A stretch of 64,000 nucleotides of DNA from Ustilago trichophora (Eukaryota > Basidiomycota > Ustilaginomycetes > Ustilaginales > Ustilaginaceae), in the NCBI GenBank assembly GCA_900323505.1, contig OOIN01000037.1:124001-188000 (forward strand), written 5' to 3'. Position 1 is the stretch's first letter; each line of letters opens with the position of its first letter. The position numbers were made by a program, and so were the translations under genes. The notes under the pieces were generated by a model. The model did not search any database. It saw nothing but the letters and a program-made list of their open reading frames with translations, and was not told the origin of the DNA. Below are positions 1 to 9,700 of this stretch, piece by piece.

Positions 1-1
1 G

Positions 2-793
2 GACATGGCCAAGCTCAACGAGGGCGCCCAGGTCGTCGTCGGTACCCCCGGTCGTGTCTACGACATGATCAACCGACGTGCCTTCAAGACCGACCAGCTC
101 AAGATGTTCTGCCTTGACGAGGCCGACGAGATGCTCTCGCGTGGTTTCAAGGACCAGATGTACGAGGTCTTCCAGCTCCTCCCCCAGGACACCCAGTGCG
201 TTCTCCTCTCGGCCACCATGCCCCAGGAGGTTCTCGAGGTCACCAAGAAGTTCATGCGTGAGCCCGTTCGCATTCTCGTCAAGCGCGACGAGCTTACCCT
301 CGAAGGTATCAAGCAGTTCTACGTTGCCGTCGAGAAGGAGGAGTGGAAGCTCGACACCCTCTGCGATCTCTACGAGACCGTCACCATCACTCAGGCCGTC
401 ATCTTCTGCAACACCCGCAGAAAGGTCGACTGGCTCACTGACAAGCTCACCTCGCGCGAGTTCACCGTCTCAGCCATGCACGGAGACATGGAGCAGGCTC
501 AGCGTGAGGTCATCATGCGCGAGTTCCGTTCCGGTTCCTCGCGTGTCCTCATCACCACCGACTTGCTCGCCCGTGGTATCGACGTTCAGCAGGTCTCGCT
601 CGTCATCAACTACGATCTCCCCTCCAACCGTGAGAACTACATCCACCGTATCGGCCGTGGTGGTCGTTTCGGCCGAAAGGGTGTCGCTATCAACTTTGTC
701 ACCTCGGACGACGTCCGCATGCTCCGTGACATTGAGCAGTTCTACTCGACCCAGATCGACGAGATGCCCCTCAACGTCGCCGACCTCATCTAA
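2..793 (+). CDS. TIF1: eIF4A, DEAD-box translation initiation factor (5' end outside window)
   Basis: ATP-dependent RNA helicase of the eIF4F complex that unwinds 5' leaders for 40S scanning in the cytoplasm. The frame is open at the left edge, so the ATG at position 5 is an internal Met and the N-terminal third, including Walker A, is missing. Visible motifs in order: GTPGRV (Ib), CLDEADEML (II, DEAD), LLSATMP (III, SAT), VIFCNTRRK (IV), ARGIDVQQV (V) and [13 protein letters not shown] (VI), ending PLNVADLI, the typical eIF4A C-terminus. Codon use is strongly C-ending (gtc, ctc, aag), as expected for a highly expressed gene. It lies tail to tail with the Zn2Cys6 gene. Other DEAD-box paralogues (FAL1) are closely related, but the C-terminal sequence fits eIF4A best. 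Confidence 0.95.
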   Translation, partial: DMAKLNEGAQVVVGTPGRVYDMINRRAFKTDQLKMFCLDEADEMLSRGFKDQMYEVFQLLPQDTQCVLLSATMPQEVLEVTKKFMREPVRILVKRDELTLEGIKQFYVAVEKEEWKLDTLCDLYETVTITQAVIFCNTRRKVDWLTDKLTSREFTVSAMHGDMEQAQREVIMREFRSGSSRVLITTDLLARGIDVQQVSLVINYDLPSNRENYIHRIGRGGRFGRKGVAINFVTSDDVRMLRDIEQFYSTQIDEMPLNVADLI

Positions 794-1329
794 AACGCTT
801 CTCCCTTGCGCGCACGCACTCTCCTTTGCACGCATGTTGAGACGCTGCAAAAGTCCGCATCCTGAAAAAATGCCTAGGACACATTGGAACATCATTCTCA
901 TGTTCTAACCTTTCCCTCCCCCCCACGCTGCTCGAGACTCCTCCTCTCGCCACCCCTGAGAAGGGACGTCTACCGAAGCAAAATAGAAAACACATCATTC
1001 ACCCTCTTATGTTACCTATGTTTTCAACCACACAAAAAGCTTTTCTTCTCTTCTTTTCTCTCTCTGTTTTTGTTTTGCCCCCCGCGATCGAATGCGTTGG
1101 CGCAATGGCACTCTTTTCTTGTTCCCAAAAAATTTCTTTGGCACTTTTGTGGGAGGTGAGATCTCTGTGATTGTCATTCTCCCAGGCCTTGTTGGTTTGA
1201 GAGTGAGGGCACGGTTGAACCATAGCTCAGTGTGAGAGCACTTTGACTTGGCTATTCATTGTCCGTTGTAAAAAGAGTCCGCAACCGAGTGAAGCAAGTC
1301 TTTGTGCTCATCTGGATTCTTAAGAGTGC
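794..1329. other. Tail-to-tail spacer, eIF4A / Zn2Cys6 factor
   Basis: 536 bp between two converging stop codons. It holds the 3' untranslated regions of both genes, with C- and T-rich stretches. No further gene or structured element is seen. Confidence 0.6.
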
Positions 1330-4265
1330 CTACATTTGCGTCTCGGCATCCTCCATGTAAAGCAACATTCTACCTTGCTGCGCTGTTTTCCCTGCACCCG
1401 TTTGCACTGCAACCCTCTGAGTCTGACTCGCGAACCCTTGCTCCACCCCTACCCCCCACCCAGTCTCACAGCTGTACAGCTCGCCAGTCCCACCCTCCCC
1501 GGCATCCCGATCATGCTGGCCAAATGTGGCACTTCCATACACGTGGCCCTCCTCGATCATTCCAGGCCCGGTGGAACAGTGCGACCCTTCTCCACTTCCT
1601 CCTACTTCGCCAGGCCAGGCGCGGAACGCATGTACATCCTGCATTTCTAGCGCGGCAGCGACGGTGGCGATGGTGGTGGTGGTGTACGGGTGGAGCGGAG
1701 GTTCGCAGGCGTGCGGCGTGCGCAAATGGTCAGGACTCGAAGGTTGATGTGCCGAAGAAGAGGAGGTGGTGGAGGAGGTGAGGATGGGTGGCCATGATGT
1801 AGAAGAAGAAGGTGGAGGTGGTGGAAGAGGAGGAGGTTCTTGCTGGTGGAGATGGTGGTGGTAAGGGAACGCACGAAGCTGGTGTAAGGCCAGGTTGATG
1901 ATGCTGGCGCACTGGGGCCATCTTATGCTCTGCAGCGAGGATTTGGTGGAAGAAATAGGGCTATGTCAGTAGAGAAGAAAGAGAGAGTAAAGTTCGAAGG
2001 GAGACGGGAGATGCGAAAAGATGTTGGTGATGCTCACATATTGTTCACCGAGACCGATCGCCATCTGCACAGCCTCCGTGAAATCTTCTCGCAAATCATT
2101 GTGGGCTTGACGCTGTTGAAGGATCCACATGAAACTGTTCTTGCCCCCAACATTCAGATCAAAGCAAATGGTCAGTCATCCCCCACTTCCCTTCCCTCCT
2201 ATCATGTGAGTGAAGACAAACTTACGCAGCTAGCAAGTCCGCAAACCCAACCGCGTCACCCACACAATCCCCTGTCCACCTCGACGCGCCCCAAGCAGCA
2301 CTATAATATCCCAACGCCGTCACCGCCAACGGCGCGGCATTCGCCAACCATCTCCAGTGTCTCCTATCGTTTGGACAGTACATGAAGAGCATCCTCGGGA
2401 ACATGCCGTACAGCTGCACTCCCATCTTTTGCCGCATCAGCGCTTCTTTCGAGTTGACCGCTGCACTGAGCGAAACGCTGAATGTTTCTGAACTCTGTGA
2501 GAATACATCGGACAGCTCCTTGATACTCCGCAGTAGCTGCCAGACAGACTCTTCGTGCCGAGTGTCGGTATGGGCGCCAGAGGGAGAGGTGAAAATGTGC
2601 AGGGCGAGATACTCGAGTCGCTTCTGCTCGACAGAGAGGCTCGCGAGGAAGGTGGAGAAGTCGGTTTTACATGCGATGGATTCGATGGCTTCGAAACTCG
2701 TTAATGCGGAGATGGTGTGGATGTGCAGCTTGCCGGTTATGATGGCTGTTTCTGCGTGGGAGTCGATGGAGAAATGCGATGAGCTACGGGGCTAAGGTCC
2801 CACTGAGAAGCCTTGAAGAAAGAAACTTACGGAGACGGATCCAGTCATAAGCCCGGCGAAACGAGATCTGAGAAGCATCGCCCGAGCGGTCCAAAGACGT
2901 CAGTTACTAGAGTACAGTTTTGGAAGCAACCGCTGCAAGCTTGGTGCGATTCATGTCGACGACTTACCGGAACAACGCCAACGACCATGCAAGCGTCCGA
3001 AGAAGCCTGCGTTTGCCAGGCATGCATGAAACACGTCAGCACCGTGGTCATGCGCAGCAGTTCTTCTGTTCGATGGTTGACTAGCGCAAGCAAGGCCCAC
3101 AGCAGCGTTGCTGCTACTCTGGTCATCTCGCTTGCGGTGAGAATCTTGCTGGTCAGATCTTTGATCGAAGCTGCCGTCTCCTGCGGTTGATGTTGGGAGG
3201 TGCTTGGAGCTGTTGTGCCGCTGAGCACACTCAGTAGCTCCCTGATCGGGCTGCGATGCTCGAAAGTGATGCTCGTCAGTCGATTTTTCAAGCATTGAAA
3301 CAATAAGAGAGGGTGTGTAATACGCACATGGCAGCAAGATCGGCGAGCGTACACCAGCGTCCTGTACTCGATTTGGGGTCGATTTGTTCCACAGTAAATG
3401 AAACAGCTGGGGAGACTGCAGGAAAGCACATTTCTAGCAGCTCGACGACTTTCCACAGCTCCAAGTTTGCTTCGGGCTTCTGTGATTTGGGCTGCTTGCT
3501 GGTCGAGGCTGTTGGGATTTCGTTGGTGGCTTCTTGTTTGGTATCAGAGATCATCGGGGGCATGTATAGTTGCACCTGCGTGTATTCGGGAGGCATGTTG
3601 CTGGACATGTTTGAGTTTCAAGTCGACAGACCGGGAAATTGAAGGGATACCATCGCTGATGCTTGAAGTCAATAATCGAGACCGAAAAAGGAAGCTCTTG
3701 AAGCAGTGGACGGTCCCAACAAACCTTGCTTGAGCGCTACAACGGCTTCGGTCGCCAGAGTAGCCTTCACTCGTTACCTGCAATCCAAAGAAGCGGTCAG
3801 CATCATTCCTCTGAGACTGATTTCGATTGGAGAGTGGATGCTGAGCCCACCTGCTGAGCGATGACAGCACTAAAGACACATAGAGCATCAGGAGCGACTA
3901 TACGCGCCAAATCGAGCTCCTCTTGCATGGCGGCGTTGCGTCGGGTACTCTCCTGAAGCTGATCGTAGAGCCTGATCATCGAAACGCAATCGTTAGTGTC
4001 CTTGTCTCAGTTCCTGCACTGCCCAAGAGAGAGCTACTCACTGAATCAAATTATCACGGGAAACGACATCGATCGGGAAAGCCTCGCAAGGAACGCCTCC
4101 TTTTATACAGTTGCCGCAATTGGGAAGGGCGTTGTCACATTTCTGCTTTCGTTGGCGACAGCGTGTGCAGGCGCGAAGTGATCGTTCGCGTTTCGTCGTA
4201 GTGGGATCTTTGGGAGCTTTTGGCTCATTCTTGACCTTTTTGGTGCTGCGCGTTGGTCGTGGCAT
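1330..4265 (-). CDS. Zn(II)2Cys6 fungal transcription factor, nine exons
   Basis: Hand-built model, 734 aa: exons 4265-4042, 3971-3851, 3777-3725, 3600-3328, 3241-2968, 2867-2831, 2751-2226, 2134-2038, 1929-1330. All eight introns are GT..AG, 70-124 nt, and every phase closes. Exon 1 encodes the Gal4-type zinc cluster (residues 32-59): C-x2-C-x6-C-x5-C-x2-C-x6-C, within CTRCRQRKQKC and CGNC. A short coiled-coil linker (LYDQLQESTRR) follows, as in Gal4-class dimers. The middle is a helical region resembling the fungal middle homology region; the last exon is proline/histidine-rich and could be an activation region. Nuclear DNA-binding regulator, target unknown. Least certain points: the 37-nt sixth exon; the fifth acceptor (3241 or 3250, both in phase); and whether the last intron is used. 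If it is not, the protein stops near 1966. Confidence 0.75.
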
Positions 4266-4920
4266 AGTGACAGCTGGGGCGTGTCACAACGAGGGCCAGA
4301 GTTCGGCTCTCTCCGGTGGCAAAAGGAGGGTCGGAGACACGAACGTCGGTTACGGTCAGCTCAACGACACCTCGGCAGCCCCATTGTATATATGTCATAT
4401 CGCTGCTCCTCATCTTTGCTCATGAGCACCTTCAGAGCCAAGTTGCTCTCCAGCAAGCATCTGTTGGGACGAGATCTGTCTGAGACACAGTCTGATGTTG
4501 TTCAGCATCTTGGAGGGAAGAGCAGGGAGAAGGAAGCAAGGAGCTTTGAAAAGATATGGACGTTAATGCTGAGAGCTTTCTTTCTCCGGTGTTGCGACCA
4601 CGGTCTCTTCAATCAGCGCCACTCTTTTCTCTTCTCTCAGAAGTCACAGCTGTAGCGTGGGAAGAGCCAAGCCTCCAACGACGCTGCACTGCATTCTCCA
4701 ACAGCGGCAAATTTTCAGCATAGAGGGAACGCTCACCGGACTAAAATCACATCGACGAAACCTTATTGTTCAAGCCACAAATGCCGTCATGGTACGAGTT
4801 TTTTTGCTCTTTCACGCTGTGTCGGCGAATTGTTACATACTACTTGTTTACTGTATTGAAGAAAGGATGCGGCGATCTAGCAGAGGGCAGAATGTTTACG
4901 GAAAATGTGCCGACAGGTGA
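4266..4920. other. Spacer upstream of the Zn2Cys6 gene
   Basis: 655 bp between the start of the Zn2Cys6 gene and the stop of the A/B-barrel gene, both on the minus strand. It should hold the promoter of the former and the 3' end of the latter. A TACTGTA heptamer lies at 4849-4855, about 70 nt past the A/B-barrel stop. The open frames here show no coding character. Confidence 0.5.
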
Positions 4921-5539
4921 TTAGATGTCAAAGTCGTAGGCGAGGAGACCGTCAGTGTTGGGAAGGAGGACCGTCTTGGAGAAGCTGTGTATCACGGATA
5001 GTGTGATCATGAGATGTGTGAAGAGTTACAAGATAACGTCAGTAAGTGGTCTTCGGAAAAGTGTCAAGCTTTGTGGCTGTCTGTCGTCGGATCTTGCCGA
5101 AAGCAGCAGCCTCGTGTGACAGTGTAGTTTTACTCACTTGCGGTGCTCTTCATCGTCACGGTATGCCTCGTAGTCCTCCCGAGAGGCGAATACGCTGTAG
5201 AGACCTGCGTGTGTGGATGATCGTCGGAAGGTCCGTGCAGATTTGCCAAAGTTTGTGAGAGGACAAGCAATCGGTACGTCAGCAAGGCAGTTCTTCTCAG
5301 TTTTGCGATGGCCGGAGATGCACCGTTGCATGGACAGCAGCAGTATTGCTCGAAAGCTTACCCCAGTTGTATCCCTCGTTGCGGCCAGGATAGGCAGGAG
5401 GTCCCCACTTGATCTCGGTCGCCTTGGACTTGGCAATGGGAAGATCCTTGAGCGTCTCACACTTCTGCTTGAGCTCGTCGAAGCCGTTGGAGAGCACGGC
5501 CTGCTTGACCTTGACGAGTACAATGTGAACGACAGGCAT
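4921..5539 (-). CDS. Stress-responsive A/B-barrel (Dabb) domain protein, three exons
   Basis: Model: 5539-5362, 5204-5138, 4984-4921; 102 aa, phases 1 and 2, both introns GT..AG. The protein starts MPVVHIVLVKVK and continues through a helix (FDELKQKCETLKDL), IKWGPPAYPGRNEGYNWG, LYSVFASREDYEAYRDDEEH and a C-terminal strand ending LLAYDFDI. This is the beta-alpha-beta-beta-alpha-beta order of the dimeric Dabb fold (PF07876), and the length matches the roughly 100-residue family. Family members are small cytosolic stress-induced proteins, usually without an assigned reaction; some plant relatives are polyketide cyclases. I infer only the fold, not the substrate. The spliced junction W-G-L-Y restores the GxxxGLY pattern common in the family, which supports the first intron. 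A 39-T tract lies upstream. Confidence 0.8.
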
Positions 5540-5778
5540 TTTGATGACACCTTTCCTGGGGAGGGATGCGATGTGTGTGTGTGTCTGTGATTGAGAATGT
5601 TGTTGTTGGAAGGATGTTCGAAAGCCATGATGGTCCGCGCACAACTCCACATCTGCGACCTTGCATCTCCACAGACACACGAGGCAGCAAACGGCGGCTT
5701 CACCGCAAACCACAACTTTAATTTTGAAGTTGTTGCCCTTTTCCTCTCCCCTTTTCCGACCTCTTTTCTTTTTCTTTT

Positions 5779-5819
<41 letters not shown>

Positions 5820-6728
5820 CGAAAAAAGAAATTCAAACAAAAAGTGGGACAGGGTTAAGAAGAAGGAAGGGTCGACGCAGTCAGCCTGCCAGTCCCAGTC
5901 GATTCTTCAACCAAGCAGGAAGATGGAAATTTATGGTTAGCCGCGCTTGCGATGATGATGATCCAAAGACGCGCTGCTGGGCGACGGCTCTGTGTTGGGT
6001 CCAAAAAGAGGTCAAATGTGAGCTCATGCAGCTGCGACTGAGCGACGAGCTGTACCAAAAAGTTGTGTTGTTGGAGACAAAGCCACGCTCTCGCGACATC
6101 CTCCTCTTTTGGTTTCATTTCACTTCACTTCACTTCGACTTGGTCCAATCCCAAACTCAAGTTCCTTCTTGCACCTTGACCTTCATACAACTCAACACTA
6201 GCTTGTACCACCACCACTGGCCTACGATACCGACCGACGCCCAGCAAAAAAAAGGCTCTTTCTTCAGTCTCATTCGATTCGTATTACGGTCTTTTCTTTA
6301 CGGCTCAGCATCCACCAATTCGGTTCATTTGACACGGCAGCAACCATCTTCGGATCTTCCGAAGCATAAAAAGACCCTTGCTCTCGATTGACTCCAAAAG
6401 TCATTGATTCTGGTACTGTTGTTATTCAGCACCAGCTGCTCCGCACGATCTCACAGTCGGATCCGCCGTGCCCCGACCCACTTTAAGGTTACAACCTTAA
6501 CTCACACAGCCCTTCTATAGTGGCGTTCCGACGGATCAGAACTACAGCCTCGTCGATGATCAGCACATAGCAACGCTTTTGTATTCCATCCAAGAATCAC
6601 AAACAGGCTCAGGCAAGGAAGAGCGTGCAGAGTCGCAGTTAAGGACAGGAGGGGAACACGGCAGGAACGACAAAGCTTTCACCTGCACACGTACAGCTGG
6701 TCATACTATCGGAACAGGCTGACATCTC
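5540..6728. other. Divergent promoter region, A/B-barrel gene / SWR1
   Basis: 1.19 kb between two divergent start codons. It contains the 39-T tract (5781-5819) and pyrimidine-rich stretches towards SWR1. No gene is recognised. Confidence 0.5.
5781..5819. repeat. Poly(T) tract, 39 nt
   Basis: Thirty-nine consecutive T, flanked on the left by T-rich sequence broken by single C. It sits about 240 bp upstream of the A/B-barrel start, so on that gene's strand it is a poly(dA) tract, a typical nucleosome-excluding promoter element. Its length probably varies between strains and may be misestimated by sequencing. Confidence 0.9.
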
Positions 6729-9700
6729 ATGTCCCTTGGCGATACGACACCTTGCAATGCAGAAACACATATCATCAGCAATGTGAGCTCCGATACTTTG
6801 CCTCACAGCCACGGCGAGAATGATGTGAATGGCGCTGTCACAGCAGAGATCAGCATCCAATCCGCCGAAGCAGGTCCCTCTCGATCCCGATCCGTCGGAA
6901 GCGGACGATCCGCCTCTCCCCAGCAACAAAGTGCAACTCCCAAAGTGCCAACCAAGCGAAGACGGCTTGATGCAGAGTTGGCCTTCTCCAGTCCAGGTCC
7001 AGCCTTCCAACTTCAACTCGAGCAGCAGCAGCAGCAAAGCGAAGCGCAGGACGACAGCAATGGCAATTCCAGCAGAGCTCGACGTCCACGACGAAGTGTC
7101 ACTCTAGCTAACGGTATCAATGGCAATGGTCATGGCAACACCGAGCCGCGGCCCCGTCGCCCACACCACTCTTCCGTCTTGGCACGGGAAGACGAGTCAG
7201 GTGATGCAGGAACCGCGCTTGAGCCAACTTCAAACAGCAAGCTCAAAGCCAAAGCGCGAAATGAAGTCGCACCACGTCAGTCTTCCACCGCTTCGACCAG
7301 CTCGGATCTTCCGAACCGATCTAGATCGAGGAGCAAATCGACAGTAAAGAGTGAACCAGATCACGATTTGGCAGCAGCAGCAGCAGCAGAAAAAGGACAA
7401 GGAGAAGCGCACGACTCAGCTCCCACAACAATCCCATCTCGTCCGAAACCACAAATCACACCATTGACTGCCCTCGATCCCCAGGCGCCTTTGCCCGAGA
7501 TCCTCAATCTGAGGAAAAAGGAAAAGATGGCGGTGGCGCAGTCCCATCTCGAAGACGTTCATGATCGCCACGACATGCTCGTAAGAGAGCTATTCCACCT
7601 CACCAAATTCGTCACCATGGTCGGATACGATCCCGACGTCGCTCGCAACGATCAGAGCGACGTCTTCACCACTTTCAAGCATGCACACGATCTTAGCTTC
7701 AGCCTCGACGAATCTGGTTCAGGAGTAGATACCTCGACACCAGGGCGTGTCACTCGGCGCCGCGTCAATGCTCGACTCGAGAGTCTCTCTCTCAAGCGAC
7801 CACAGCCTCCAAGCGTTCCCTCAACATCCGCAACTTCCAAGTTCAAGTCGGATGCCAAGAGTCGTGCTGCCGAATCCAGTCGCAGCAGAAGGTCGTCAAG
7901 CATTGCCGAGTCCAGGTCCCGCGTCAATGCTGCAAATGGCTCTGATAGCGAGGCTGATGACGACGAAGACGAGGCGAGTGATCAGGATTCTGATGATTCA
8001 GATGTGGAAGAAGTGGCACGTGGAGGCAAATGCAAGGGCAAAGCTAAGGCCCACGACGCAAGAGGGAAGGCGTCAAACAAACAAGCTCGGCTTTCATCCA
8101 CATCGCAGAAGCGACAACGATCGGTCGTTGACGAAACGTCGTCCGACGCACCCACCAAGCGTATCGGCCCTCGTAAAAGCAAGGCCTTGGACGAGCTCGA
8201 TGCTTTCATCCTACGACACCGACCACGCCCCCTGCCCGATCATCCGCCTCCATTGCACTTTCTCGCTCCACATCAGATACCATCAGCCAGGCGCTTTGAC
8301 GGCAATGTCGAGGCCCTATGGCAGTCTTTCGACATGCTTCACGATGGCGAGGGACCCCGAGATTCTAGTAATGCCGAAGATGTCGATCTGCAAACATACA
8401 TCAAGCTCGACCAGAGATGGCGTTCAGGTCTGCCGATCCATCCCGAAGCTGGCTCGACAACGCGCCACGTTGCTCATAAGGTGGTTCGCAACAAGTCACA
8501 TCACGATCATCTCCTCGAAGCCGTTGCTTCTAGCTACACCCAGATGCGACAGTATGCCAGATCCAGACAGCAGGGCTCGCGTAAGGTCGCGCGCATGGTT
8601 GCTCAACACTGGGAACGCCAGCTTGGAACCTCGGAGCGTGAAAAGAAGGCGGAGGAAAAGCGAATTCGCGCTCTCGCGAAATGGACTCTTCGAGAGGTGC
8701 TCAAACAGTGGCGTCTCGCAGTCAATGTGGTCAGAGCGAGGAAGGCTGCGGCCGAAAAGGCCGAAAAGGAGAAGCTCGACAAAGAGCAGCTGAATGCCAT
8801 CCTCGAACAGAGCACTGCCATGCTCAAAAAGCAGCACGAAGTCATGACTCGGGCAGACAGCTCGGTGGATAGCGACGATGAGAGTGACGGGACTAGCTAT
8901 GGCAGCGATGGGACTGCAGATCCTGACGAGTCGGATCTCGAGGACGAGGCCAGAGAGGTGACGCCCCAAGCAGACCAAGAGGTAGAGGCAGAAGGTCCAG
9001 AATCCATTCAAGAGAGTTCGGTGCCTGTCACTCGCGATCAATCACTCACGTCGACACCTGCTCCGGATGGCGAAGGTGAAAGTGCGTCTATGACACCGAA
9101 TGACGCAGCAGCTGCCACCAACGACGACTCTCCTGCTCCCGCCACTCCACCACGAAGAGCACGAAGCTCCAGGCGAAGCGCCCGTAGTGTCTTGGACCGT
9201 CCCATCAAGGCCAAAGACTCCAAGCTTGACGCTGATGACGTCGAATTTGCTGCTGTTGCCGACAATGACGAACAGGAAGATGCCGAGCTCGAACGTCAGA
9301 TGTGGGAGGAGGACGAGGGGGATGACAGCGAAGATGCTGGGCTCGAGGCGGATGCCAATATACCCATCGAAGAGTTACTTAAGCGATACGGATATGGACA
9401 GGATGCAGATCAAGAGCAGGCCGACGACGCTGCTACCGAGGTTGCTGCCAGCGAAGACGAAGCAGAAGCAAGTGCTGAAACGAAGGCAGAGAGCATCGAA
9501 GAGGAGGCAGAAGCCTCCATCAAGGTGGAAACGATCGACGGGGAAGGAGCTGAAGCAGCAGACGTCTCAGATGAAGAGATGGTCATCGACGAAGACGCTG
9601 CTTCGAGCACGCTTATTCGGCCATCTGATGCTTTGCTTGAGGACCACAGCGACACAGAATCAGCTACCACTAGCGGACGCCGAAGCAGCCGTCGGTCCAT

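Noticed and set aside
78..908. 276-codon Ser/Pro/Arg-rich frame overlapping eIF4A
   Set aside because: Frame shadow of a highly biased gene; eIF4A motifs are continuous in the other frame.
2752..2830. A 39-nt version of the sixth intron of the Zn2Cys6 gene (acceptor at 2792)
   Set aside because: Too short, and it puts exon 7 out of phase with an immediate stop. The 79-nt intron ending at 2752 restores phase.
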